NCBI RefSeq assembly: GCF_004341445.1
Contig: NZ_SLXV01000008.1
Span: 26,392 to 90,391 of the forward strand
Length of the DNA stretch: 64,000 bases
Direction of reading: 5' to 3'
Source: Baia soyae
GTDB lineage: Bacteria; Bacillota; Bacilli; Thermoactinomycetales; Thermoactinomycetaceae
Part shown: in pieces, positions 1 through 7,970 of the stretch
Position numbering within the stretch: position 1 is the stretch's first letter
Layout: every line of letters starts with the position of its first letter
The notes under the pieces: generated by a model
The model's database searches: none
What the model saw: only the letters and a program-made list of their open reading frames with translations
What the model was told of the DNA's origin: nothing
Made by a program: the position numbers and the translations under genes

Positions 1-2
1 GG

Positions 3-92
3 ATCACAAATGCAAGTGAAGTATTGGAAGATATCTACAACGGTACTTCAAACAGTGAAGTGATGAAGTGGGTTCACGAAAACGCGACGTAA
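3..92 (+). CDS. 3' end of an unidentified gene (29 C-terminal residues)
   Basis: An open frame enters from the left edge and ends at TAA 90-92, leaving 29 residues that finish in VMKWVHENAT. It is acidic and probably helical. It stops 19 bases before the DUF84 gene on the same strand, so it probably belongs to the same transcription unit and to the accessory cluster that follows. The fragment is too short to assign a family. Confidence 0.55.
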   Translation: MTNASEVLEDIYNGTSNSEVMKWVHENAT

Positions 93-111
93 TGTAGATT
101 GGAGATAAGTC

Positions 112-669
112 ATGAGAATCCTACTAACCTCAACCAATGAGGCCAAACAGAAAGCACTACAAAATATAGTAGATCGATTTTACGATCAGGCTACCATCGA
201 AACGATTTCAGTTGATTCAGGAGTGTCTAAAACACCAACCAATGATCAGGAAGCGATTCAAGGCTGTTGGAATCGAATTGATCTAGCAAGAGAGATCAAA
301 GGAGATTACGATGCCTATGTCTCGTTTGAAGGATTGATTTCCAATCATGAGTTCGGGATGTTCTTATACGGATGGTGCTTGTTTGTGGACGGTAAGAAAA
401 ACAAATACGGCTTAGGGGCTAGTTCTCAAGTGATGGTTCCTACATTTATCAGTAGCAAAATCTCGGCTGACGTAGAATTTAGCGACGTGGTAAAAGCGGA
501 TTACCCTTCGCCCCATCTTTCCAAGATGTCAGTGGTAGGAAGCAACGGTTTGTTTACCAATCTAAGCTATACGCGGGTTCAAGAGTTTGAGGATGCAGCT
601 CTATGCGCGCTGGGATATCTTCATAATCCCACCAATGCAGGGGATCAACGCTTTGTACCTCAAAAATAA
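112..669 (+). CDS. DUF84 family NTPase (inosine/xanthosine triphosphatase-like)
   Basis: 185 aa, the usual length for the DUF84/YjjX fold. The family hydrolyses non-canonical purine nucleoside triphosphates to the monophosphate plus pyrophosphate. Visible family signatures are the N-terminal substrate loop STNEAK (residues 7-12), the GVSKTP turn near 37, the GCWNR helix near 51, the SFEGLI strand in place of the usual EGG-type motif, and a C-terminal GSNGLFT...TR segment. GGAGAT lies seven bases before the ATG. It is the first complete gene of a same-strand run with an amidohydrolase and ATP-grasp ligases, so I infer a role in nucleotide supply for that pathway rather than general house-cleaning. 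The exact substrate cannot be read from the sequence. Confidence 0.75.
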   Translation: MRILLTSTNEAKQKALQNIVDRFYDQATIETISVDSGVSKTPTNDQEAIQGCWNRIDLAREIKGDYDAYVSFEGLISNHEFGMFLYGWCLFVDGKKNKYGLGASSQVMVPTFISSKISADVEFSDVVKADYPSPHLSKMSVVGSNGLFTNLSYTRVQEFEDAALCALGYLHNPTNAGDQRFVPQK

Positions 670-690
670 ACAGGCTAGGATGATCAGAAC

Positions 691-2040
691 ATGGATCTAG
701 TCATCAAAAACACTCATTTTCTGGACCGTCATTTTCAGATTCGCTTTGGTTCAATCGTGATGGAGAAGCAAAAGATAAAGCGGATTTTCTATAGCGAGTC
801 GGAAGTGAATACCTTTTTAGCAGAGAGTAGCTTTTCAGGTAGGGTTCTAGATGGTGAGAATCTTGTATGCATTCCTGGATTGACGAATGCTCATCTACAT
901 CCGAGTAAAGATTTATATCGAGGTCTTTTCTTAGGACAATCACTCCCAACCATTCTCTCTTTGATTCACCAGCAAAATGGCCAAGAGTCAGACGAAGATC
1001 AGTACTGGGCCTCCTTGTACAGCTATAAGCGAATGATTCAAATGGGTGTTACCACGACGGGTGTGTTTACCAGCCGCTACGAACCTGACTTAAAAGCGGC
1101 CGAGGCATCCGGGATTCGTTGCTTTATAACGTATGCTGTCAATGAGAAGTGGAACGGTAATGGCGTATCGCCCCAAGTGATTTCTGATGAACAGGCATTT
1201 GAGCGAGTGGATCAATTCTTAGCAAGTGACAGAAGTGAACGCATTTCGTTGTCCATTGGGACTTCTTCCGAACTAACTTCGTCTCCTCAGTTTATGAAGG
1301 ATCTCTACGAGGTGGCAAAGCGAAATGAAGTATTGTTTTCCCTGCATGTGAGTGAAGGGGAAACACAATCGAACAAATGCAAAGAAGTACATGGTTTACA
1401 CAGTGTTGAATTTCTAAACAGTCTTAATATATTGACAGAAAACACTTTGTTAATTCATGCTTCTTTTCTAACTCCTAAAGAAGTCGAACTAGTAGCAAGC
1501 TTGCCTATAAAGCTAGTAAGCTGTCCATTGGCGAATGCCTTTGCACAGGCCGGATTGTTCGAGTTACTAAAATTGAGCGACGGAAAATGTAGCATAGGCC
1601 TCGGAACGGATGCTGGGATGATCAATCCACAAAATAACTTGATGGCCGATGCGTTATTCTCCTATTTCTCGCAACGTGTGATGAGTAGAGAAAGACAAGT
1701 AGACTTCGAGAAAATTTTCAAACTGATCACGGTTGATGGTGCTAAGGCGCTCGGTTTAGACCAAGTTGGCGTAATCGAAGAAGGATGGACAGCAGACATT
1801 GCTATCTTCTCCGTCCCAGAACAAGCTCCGATCAACGAATTTAATCCGTTGCTCCTAGTATCCGAGGTCCTGATGACATCATCGGCCAGATATGTCGTGA
1901 TCGGCGGCGAACTCGTCATCGACGATTATAAGTTTAAGCCGACGGATGAAGAGTTTCTAAACCAGAAATTCTACAGCATCAAATCAAGACTCACGGCACC
2001 ACTTATGGAGCATTTGAAAGAATTGGAGTCTGTTAATTAA
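691..2040 (+). CDS. Metal-dependent amidohydrolase, ATZ/TRZ (aminohydrolase/deaminase) type
   Basis: 449 aa, typical for cyclic-amidine and nucleobase aminohydrolases of the amidohydrolase superfamily. A short N-terminal beta-sandwich segment precedes a TIM barrel. The metal and catalytic residues of the ATZ/TRZ group are all present: H68 and H70 in NAHLH, H219 with E222 in HVSE, H256 in LIHAS, and D307 in GLGTDAG. Relatives deaminate or dechlorinate purines, pyrimidines, triazines or SAH-like compounds. The gene starts 21 bases after the DUF84 gene. Next to an NTPase and a LOG-type hydrolase, a heterocyclic base or its derivative is the likely substrate (inference). No signal peptide; cytoplasmic. 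Confidence 0.8.
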   Translation: MDLVIKNTHFLDRHFQIRFGSIVMEKQKIKRIFYSESEVNTFLAESSFSGRVLDGENLVCIPGLTNAHLHPSKDLYRGLFLGQSLPTILSLIHQQNGQESDEDQYWASLYSYKRMIQMGVTTTGVFTSRYEPDLKAAEASGIRCFITYAVNEKWNGNGVSPQVISDEQAFERVDQFLASDRSERISLSIGTSSELTSSPQFMKDLYEVAKRNEVLFSLHVSEGETQSNKCKEVHGLHSVEFLNSLNILTENTLLIHASFLTPKEVELVASLPIKLVSCPLANAFAQAGLFELLKLSDGKCSIGLGTDAGMINPQNNLMADALFSYFSQRVMSRERQVDFEKIFKLITVDGAKALGLDQVGVIEEGWTADIAIFSVPEQAPINEFNPLLLVSEVLMTSSARYVVIGGELVIDDYKFKPTDEEFLNQKFYSIKSRLTAPLMEHLKELESVN

Positions 2041-2060
2041 TGAGATATTCGAGTTAGACC

Positions 2061-2135
2061 GGGGCATGTATCTGCCCATAGCTCAAATAGTGAGTCTGCG
2101 AACACTAACATCGCAGTGGTCAGATACATTGCCCC
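2061..2135 (+). repeat. Short copy (A) of the long-palindrome repeat family, core deleted
   Basis: The element begins GGGGCATGTATCTGCCCA and ends CAGATACATTGCCCC, so it folds on itself. Both arms match the arms of the 194-bp element at 11727-11920, including GCTCAA.TAGT on the left and CTAACATCGCAGTGGT on the right. The central ~120 bases, including the conserved apical hairpin, are missing. It fills most of the gap between the amidohydrolase and the first ATP-grasp gene and has no coding capacity. Confidence 0.75.
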
Positions 2136-2189
2136 TAGCCTAATCCTGTCTACTAATTAATCAACAGACTGATATGAGTAGTGGTTAAT

Positions 2190-3482
2190 ATGAATGAAGC
2201 AAGGGAGTCGAACACATTGAATCAAACTAAAAGAAAAATCATGATTGTCGAGCCAAACTGCTCAGGTGGCATTGAGCTATTGAAGAGTGCAAGAAGAATG
2301 GGCGCTGAAGTCCATGTTGTTACACATGAAGACTTATATCAGAAGAACTACCCAGCTGAGTTGAAAGAAATGATCGACTATACACTGTTTACGAACTTCT
2401 GCATTGAAGCAGAAGCGATCGCAGATATGGTTGCGTATAGCAAAAAAGTGGGAATTGAGGGAGTCGTAGCGGGTTTCGAGTTCGTGTCTGATATGACAGT
2501 GAAAGTAGCGAGCGAATTAGGACTACCTACTCATGATCCGCTTACATGTGAGGCACTTCGAAGAAAAGACTTGATGCATCAACGTTTTGTAGAGAATCAA
2601 GTTGCTTGTGCGAAGTCGATCATCGTTCAAAAGTGGGATGAGTGCACTGCGGCGGCGCTTGAACTGGGCTATCCTGTCGTGATTAAACCATCTTCCAATG
2701 CAGGATCATGCAGTGTTTTTAAAGTAAACTGTGAAGACGAGCTAAAGAAAGCATTTGAAGTGATTCGTGAGAATAATGTGGAGTTCCCTCACGGTATGCC
2801 TCTAGATGATCATATTTTGATCCAAGAGTTTCTATCTGGACCAGAGGTGAGTGTCGAAGTCGTTGTATTCAACGGTGACGTTAGCGTACTGGCGATTACA
2901 GATAAAACGACTACTTCTGGAAATTACTTTGCTGAGATTGGTCACACTCTTCCGTCTAACTTAAATCCTCGTGAGCAGAAGCTCATTATGGATATGACGA
3001 AGCTGGCTGTGCACTCTCTCGGATTGAAAAACGGGATTGGTCATGTTGAGTTGAAACTGACGCAGGATGGCGTGAAGATTATTGAGGTAGGGGCGAGAAT
3101 GCCAGGGGATAAGATCCCGAATCTCTTATTACACGCTTGTGGAATTGATGAAGGCATCGTTTACATTCAAGCTTCGATGGGTCAATTTCCTGATGTGACA
3201 CCAAGGAATCATCAGTTTGCGGCGATCCAGTTTATCACGAGTGATCGAGAAGGTGTGATCGAATCGATCGGTCGACTGGAGGAGATCCAGAACATTTCCT
3301 CAAACGGGGAGGAAGGGATCGTTGACATCGAGATTTATGTGGAAGAAGGGCAAAAGATTGGTGTTCCGATCAACAATATTGACAGAATCGGTCATATCAT
3401 TGCCGTTTCCAATAGCTATGAAAGAGCAGCGATTTTATGTTCGGAAGCATTAGAAAAAATTGAATTGCAAATCGCTGAGTAG
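2190..3482 (+). CDS. ATP-grasp amino-acid ligase-like protein, tandem copy 1
   Basis: 430 aa from ATG 2190; an in-frame GTG at 2181 would add three residues, and neither has a clear Shine-Dalgarno sequence. Layout is an N-terminal Rossmann-like preATP domain (GIELLKSARRMG), a central domain and an ATP-grasp core. The ATP-binding lysine lies in GYPVVIKPSSNAGS, the hinge in ILIQEFLSG, and the Mg-binding acid in IIEVGARMPGDKIP. This arrangement is typical of carboxylate-amine ligases that activate an acid as acyl phosphate and join it to an amine. By eye about four residues in five match the next gene, so the pair is a recent tandem duplication. Differences include GDKIPN here against GGKIPC there, next to the metal site. 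Substrate unknown. Confidence 0.8.
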   Translation: MNEARESNTLNQTKRKIMIVEPNCSGGIELLKSARRMGAEVHVVTHEDLYQKNYPAELKEMIDYTLFTNFCIEAEAIADMVAYSKKVGIEGVVAGFEFVSDMTVKVASELGLPTHDPLTCEALRRKDLMHQRFVENQVACAKSIIVQKWDECTAAALELGYPVVIKPSSNAGSCSVFKVNCEDELKKAFEVIRENNVEFPHGMPLDDHILIQEFLSGPEVSVEVVVFNGDVSVLAITDKTTTSGNYFAEIGHTLPSNLNPREQKLIMDMTKLAVHSLGLKNGIGHVELKLTQDGVKIIEVGARMPGDKIPNLLLHACGIDEGIVYIQASMGQFPDVTPRNHQFAAIQFITSDREGVIESIGRLEEIQNISSNGEEGIVDIEIYVEEGQKIGVPINNIDRIGHIIAVSNSYERAAILCSEALEKIELQIAE

Positions 3483-3532
3483 ATTGTATTTTAGTTGAGT
3501 TGAGTTTAGTTAGACGATGAGGAGCGGAAAAG

Positions 3533-4798
3533 ATGGATCAAGAGAGAAGAAAGATTATGATCATCGAACCCAATTGCTCAGGTGGCATCGAGCTATTGAA
3601 GAGTGCGAGGCGAATGGGTGTCCAGGTCCATGCAGTGACGCATGAAGACTTGTATCAACATAGCTATTCGGATGCAGTAAAGGAAATGATTGACTATACA
3701 CTGTTTACAAACTTTTGTGAAGAAGTAGAAGCGATTGCAGAGATCGTCGCGTATGGCAAAAGAGTGGGGATTGAGGGGGTAGTAGCGGGCTTCGAGTTTG
3801 TGACCGATATGACGGTGAAAGTGGCCAGTGAATTAAATCTACCTACTCATGATGTGACGAAGTGTGCGGCGCTTCGCAGAAAAGATTTGATGCATCGGTA
3901 TTTTGCGGAGTGCGAGGTTGCTTGTGCCAAGACAATCGTGGTTCAAACATGGGATGAGTGTACTGCGGCCGCGCTTGAAATCGGTTACCCTGTCGTGATT
4001 AAGCCATCTTCGAACGCAGGATCATGTAGCGTTTTCAAGGTAAACAGTGAACAAGAGCTAATGGAAGCTTTTGAAGTCATAAGGCAAAATAATATTGAAT
4101 TTCCACATGGTATGCACCTAGATGATCACATCTTGATCCAAGAGTATTTATCCGGACAGGAAGTAAGCGTAGAAGTGGCGATCTGTGAAGGGGAAGTCAG
4201 CGTACTAGCCATTACAGATAAGATGACTACTACCGGTAATCATTTTGCCGAGATCGGTCACACTCTTACTTCCCATTTAGATGATTGTAAACAAAAGCAA
4301 ATCAAAGATATGACGGAATCAGCCGTTCGCTCCCTCGGATTGAAAAATGGCATTGCTCATGTGGAAGTGAAGCTGACGAAGGACGGTGTGAAGATTATTG
4401 AAGTAGGGGCAAGGATGCCGGGTGGGAAAATTCCTTGTCTCCTCTTACACGCTTGCGGAATTGATGAAGGGATTGTCTATATTCAGACTTCTCTGGGGCA
4501 AAATCCGGATGTTACCCCTCGAAATAATCAATTCGCGGCTATCCGTTTTATCACGAGCGATAAAGAGGGAGTTATTGAATCAATTGGTCGGCTTGAGGAA
4601 ATCCAGAAGGCTTCTTCGGATGAAGAGGAAGGCATTGTGGAGATCGAAATATATGCAAAAGAAGGGCAAAAGATCGGTGTCCCGATTAACAACATTGACA
4701 GAATCGGTCATATCATTTCGGTTTCTCATCGTTATGAAAGGGCATCTGCTTTATGTTCGGAAGCATTAGAGAAAATTGAATTGCAAATTGCTGAGTAG
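3533..4798 (+). CDS. ATP-grasp amino-acid ligase-like protein, tandem copy 2
   Basis: 421 aa; GAGGAGCGG stands eight bases before the ATG, a clear start that also shows copy 1 carries an extra N-terminal dozen residues. It has the same domain order as copy 1: preATP domain, ATP lysine in GYPVVIKPSSNAGS, hinge ILIQEYLSG, and the metal-binding EVGARMPGGK. The C-terminal 20 residues are nearly identical between the copies. A separate function is plausible because substitutions gather in the middle of the preATP domain and in the strand after SVEV (VVFNGD against AICEGE), where substrate pockets of ATP-grasp ligases can lie. A 115-aa open frame inside it (4422-4769) is only a shadow. Cytoplasmic; substrate not predictable. 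Confidence 0.8.
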   Translation: MDQERRKIMIIEPNCSGGIELLKSARRMGVQVHAVTHEDLYQHSYSDAVKEMIDYTLFTNFCEEVEAIAEIVAYGKRVGIEGVVAGFEFVTDMTVKVASELNLPTHDVTKCAALRRKDLMHRYFAECEVACAKTIVVQTWDECTAAALEIGYPVVIKPSSNAGSCSVFKVNSEQELMEAFEVIRQNNIEFPHGMHLDDHILIQEYLSGQEVSVEVAICEGEVSVLAITDKMTTTGNHFAEIGHTLTSHLDDCKQKQIKDMTESAVRSLGLKNGIAHVEVKLTKDGVKIIEVGARMPGGKIPCLLLHACGIDEGIVYIQTSLGQNPDVTPRNNQFAAIRFITSDKEGVIESIGRLEEIQKASSDEEEGIVEIEIYAKEGQKIGVPINNIDRIGHIISVSHRYERASALCSEALEKIELQIAE

Positions 4799-4810
4799 AG
4801 GTGGACATCG

Positions 4811-6052
4811 ATGAGGATCGCATTTACTCGATCAGTAGATATCGGACAGGCGCAACCCTTTTTACGTTACATTAGCAAGTACGTTCAGAAAAATGAGCAT
4901 CAGATAAAGCTTTTCTATACAGATGGTGAATGCAACGAAGAGATGTTTCCAGGTGAGATGGAAAAGGTTCCAGCGGATGTCTCCTGTGAAACACTCGTCG
5001 AAAAAATAGTGGATTGGAAAGCGGATGTCGTGATTTCGATTTCGCTTCCAGATGATAATAGTTTGCGTGATGCTTGTGTAAAGGAAATCTTAATGGAAAA
5101 GCATCAGATTCCGATGATTATGCACTCGATGGAAGCAACCGCGATCATGTGCAATAAGTGGGAAACAAAGGGCTTCTTACGCAATTTGGGATATGCCGTT
5201 ACCGATGGATTCTTAATTCATGGTGACCTGATCAACGACCGGGGCATTCGTTACCACTCGTATCGTGATTTTATCTTTCATAAAGTGCAGAAAATGGGCT
5301 TCCCGATCATCGTCAAACCACTGTGGGATTCGATGTCATGCGGCATTCAGATTATGGATACGGTAGAGGAATTACGAGACTACCTAACCACGAATCCTCC
5401 AACAGCGGATGTTCTAGTAGAACAGTTTATCGAGGGAGAGCTATTTGGCATCGAAGTACTAGGGTGCGATGGGAATTATCGTTGCCAACCGTTGGTCAGA
5501 AAGTGCTCCAATTCAGTTCGGAATCTATTCCCATTTGACCACCTCCGATTTGCTCCATTTACCCATGAATCTTACCCGATTCAAGAATTAGAGGAAATGG
5601 TTTTAAATATTGCCTCTAAATTAGAGGTAAGTGGGTCGATCGACGTAGAATTAATATATAAGGACGGAATTTTTTACATCATTGAGATTAATCCTCGCAT
5701 CTCAGGTATGACGAATTTGTCGTCGGCTGTTTCTGGGCATAATGCGTTCCAGTGCCTCCTTGAAATGGCAGAGGGTGAATGGGTAAACAAGCATCGTCTA
5801 CCAAAGCAAGATCGTTTTGTAGCTGAGTTTCCGTTGGAAAATATAACGCCGGCCACTGCGGAGCGGATGCGGAATCGTGATGATGTGGTTTATGTAAGCT
5901 TTAACCGCTACCACGACGGAAGAACACAGTACAAGATGATGCTGAGCGCAGTAGATGCAGAAGATTGCTTCTTTAAATTGATGGGTTTAAATGAGGAAAA
6001 TAAGATTGTTCCCATTCATATCATCGAGGAATTACGAAGCAGTATGACGTAA
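4811..6052 (+). CDS. ATP-grasp ligase, divergent from the tandem pair
   Basis: 413 aa; GAGGTGG lies six bases before the ATG, twelve bases after the previous stop. The ATP-grasp core is complete: K169 in FPIIVKP, the hinge LVEQFIEGE (203-211), and the classical metal site EINPRISG with E292, N294 and R296. That is closer to D-Ala-D-Ala-ligase-type motifs than the EVGAR form of the tandem pair. The N-terminus (MRIAFTRSVD) and the C-terminal region share no evident similarity with the two upstream ligases, so it probably joins a different pair of substrates. Same operon as the upstream genes by spacing. Substrate unknown. Confidence 0.8.
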   Translation: MRIAFTRSVDIGQAQPFLRYISKYVQKNEHQIKLFYTDGECNEEMFPGEMEKVPADVSCETLVEKIVDWKADVVISISLPDDNSLRDACVKEILMEKHQIPMIMHSMEATAIMCNKWETKGFLRNLGYAVTDGFLIHGDLINDRGIRYHSYRDFIFHKVQKMGFPIIVKPLWDSMSCGIQIMDTVEELRDYLTTNPPTADVLVEQFIEGELFGIEVLGCDGNYRCQPLVRKCSNSVRNLFPFDHLRFAPFTHESYPIQELEEMVLNIASKLEVSGSIDVELIYKDGIFYIIEINPRISGMTNLSSAVSGHNAFQCLLEMAEGEWVNKHRLPKQDRFVAEFPLENITPATAERMRNRDDVVYVSFNRYHDGRTQYKMMLSAVDAEDCFFKLMGLNEENKIVPIHIIEELRSSMT

Positions 6053-6055
6053 TAA

Positions 6056-6096
6056 GAATATATGGGACTATGAATCCAATCTAGTCCCATATATTC
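6056..6096. promoter_or_regulatory. 14-bp perfect inverted repeat between ATP-grasp 3 and the MFS gene
   Basis: GAATATATGGGACT (6056-6069) is repeated inverted as AGTCCCATATATTC (6083-6096) around a 13-base loop. It begins four bases after the upstream stop. No T-run follows, so it is not a classic intrinsic terminator. It could be an operator, or a hairpin that protects the upstream message. Confidence 0.6.
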
Positions 6097-6119
6097 ATTG
6101 TAGCGAATTGAGGTGTAGT

Positions 6120-7346
6120 ATGAAGAATCTCTTCAAGAATAATTTGCAACTATTTTTACTATCAGATTTAATATGTCAGTTTGGCGCTGGCATTACACTC
6201 GGAACCTTAAACTGGCTTGTACTCGACCACATGGGAAAGAATGAGCTGGTCAGTTTGGTATTCGGTGTAAACGTAGTTTGTGGATTGTTGATATCATTCT
6301 TTTCTGGATTGATAGTCGACCGTTTTGATAAGAAGGCAGTTGTAATCTGGTCAAATGTGTTTCGGATTGCTTTGACACTGATTACGCTGTTGTTGTTTTT
6401 ATTTACAGGTTTCCACTATAGTTACGTGTTCCTTTTAGCGATTAGCAATGGAATCGGGTGGAATATTTACTTTCCAGCTACTAAGGCGCTCTTGCAAAGC
6501 ATTACGGCAAAAGGGGGCAATGTCCTAAAAGGAAATTCAGGCGCGGAAATCGCGATGCAAGTAGGGATGTTCTCAGCAGGTGCGGTTGGAGGATTACTCT
6601 ATAAAAAACTAGGATTTAATTCCATTTTGATTATCAATATTGTGATGTTTATCATCGCAAGCTTGTTAGTAAAACTCATCTCAGTTGAGACAACGGCAGC
6701 GAAAACGGGATTAAAATTGGCTAATCTAAAAGAAGACTTTGTCAATGGATTCAAGTATTTCCGTCATCGTTCGGCGATCTTCTTACTCGGAATTACGATG
6801 TTTATCCCATTTGTAGCGGCGGGCCTGATCAATGTATCGCTTCCAGGCTACGTGAGCACCTTTTTACATGAGGATTCTGTGAAATTCGGGCTGATTACCA
6901 TGTGTTATGGGATTGGGGCCTGTATCTCTGGTTTGATTATTATGAATCTCTCTTCTAAAATCTCACGAAAAGGGTTAGTGCTGGTTGGGTTTATCATCGC
7001 GATCCTCTGCGGGGGACTCATGTTTGTGAATCATAGTGTTGCAGTCGCCTGTTTTATCAATATGATGTTTGGGTTCTGTGGTTCGGGGATTCGAATCATT
7101 ATGTACTCAGAAGTGATGGAGAAATTGCCACCTGAGTACATCGGACGGGCGATGTCGATCTGGAATGTGATCGGGATGTCCCTACAAATCGGTTGTACGT
7201 ATGTAGTAGGGAAATCGATGGATGCATGGGGTGCGCAATACGGCTTTTTAATTTTATCAAGTGTGATGACGCTTGGTTTCATCATCTATAGCCTCTCTTA
7301 TCGAATGGATAAGAAGAGTAGTAGCAGTAGCACAATGGCTGGATAG
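6120..7346 (+). CDS. MFS transporter (probable product exporter)
   Basis: 408 aa from ATG 6120, which has GAGGTG five bases upstream; a TTG at 6108 is in frame but overlaps that Shine-Dalgarno sequence. About twelve hydrophobic segments alternate with short loops. The loop after helix 2 carries the MFS motif A remnant DRFDKKAV, and a long basic/acidic cytoplasmic loop separates the halves (KTGLKLANLKEDFVNGF). The C-terminus is a serine-rich tail. It most resembles the MFS_3/enterobactin-exporter type. Its place between ATP-grasp genes suggests export of the cluster product or self-resistance (inference). Plasma membrane. Confidence 0.75.
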   Translation: MKNLFKNNLQLFLLSDLICQFGAGITLGTLNWLVLDHMGKNELVSLVFGVNVVCGLLISFFSGLIVDRFDKKAVVIWSNVFRIALTLITLLLFLFTGFHYSYVFLLAISNGIGWNIYFPATKALLQSITAKGGNVLKGNSGAEIAMQVGMFSAGAVGGLLYKKLGFNSILIINIVMFIIASLLVKLISVETTAAKTGLKLANLKEDFVNGFKYFRHRSAIFLLGITMFIPFVAAGLINVSLPGYVSTFLHEDSVKFGLITMCYGIGACISGLIIMNLSSKISRKGLVLVGFIIAILCGGLMFVNHSVAVACFINMMFGFCGSGIRIIMYSEVMEKLPPEYIGRAMSIWNVIGMSLQIGCTYVVGKSMDAWGAQYGFLILSSVMTLGFIIYSLSYRMDKKSSSSSTMAG

Positions 7347-7357
7347 GGGGAACAGAT

Positions 7358-7939
7358 ATGATTGCGAAGCTCAAAGAAGAAAGCCCACCTTTAATTTGTT
7401 GCTTTTGCGGTGCTAGAACAGGTAACGATCCCATGTGGATGGAACAAGCTGAGATAGCAGGAAGGAAGCTAGCAGAAGCTGGCTTTGGTATCGTGTATGG
7501 TGGCGGTACCATAGGCATGATGGGGAAATTAGCGAACGAAGTGGCTGTTGGTGGTGGCAAAGTCGTAGGGGTCTTGCCCGAGTTTCTCAGGCACCAAGAA
7601 GCAGAGGGCGGTGCACTCGCTTCTACGATCTTTACGCAGAGCATGCATGAGCGAAAAAATACGATGTATCAATTAGCATCTGGCTTTTTGGCTATGCCGG
7701 GTGGAATTGGTACCTTTGATGAATTATGTGAAACGATTGCATGGTTAAAGATTGGAATACACGACGCCCCTCTTTATATATGGAATATCCATCATTTCTT
7801 TGATCCGTTTATCCAGTTGATTGATAATTTGAAGCATCACGGATTTTTGAATGATGATGATATGACCAAAGTAAAGATTGTCGATGACATTGATACAATT
7901 GTTTCTTCATTAAAAGTAGCAATTCCCGTTCATAAATAG
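7358..7939 (+). CDS. LOG family nucleoside 5'-monophosphate phosphoribohydrolase (TIGR00730-like)
   Basis: 193 aa with the two diagnostic motifs of LOG proteins: MHERK at 96-100 and PGGIGTFDE at 114-122, plus the phosphate-binding GGGTIGMMG near 48-56. The family cleaves the N-glycosidic bond of purine nucleoside monophosphates (cytokinin ribotides or AMP) to give the free base and ribose 5-phosphate. AGGGGG precedes the ATG, and the gap to the MFS gene is eleven bases, so the two are co-transcribed. In this cluster it would release a nucleobase from a nucleotide, matching the DUF84 NTPase at the other end. The family is often annotated as lysine decarboxylase, which is wrong. Confidence 0.85.
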   Translation: MIAKLKEESPPLICCFCGARTGNDPMWMEQAEIAGRKLAEAGFGIVYGGGTIGMMGKLANEVAVGGGKVVGVLPEFLRHQEAEGGALASTIFTQSMHERKNTMYQLASGFLAMPGGIGTFDELCETIAWLKIGIHDAPLYIWNIHHFFDPFIQLIDNLKHHGFLNDDDMTKVKIVDDIDTIVSSLKVAIPVHK

Positions 7940-7970
7940 TAAATTCCCTTGATTTGGCGGAGGTACAACA

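Noticed and set aside
4422..4769. 115-aa plus-strand frame inside the second ATP-grasp gene
   Set aside because: Out of frame, rich in Lys/Arg/Leu, no ribosome site; a shadow.
7358..7939. Lysine decarboxylase
   Set aside because: The common automatic name for this family is wrong; PGGxGTxxE and the HERK motif define LOG phosphoribohydrolases, and no PLP site is present.
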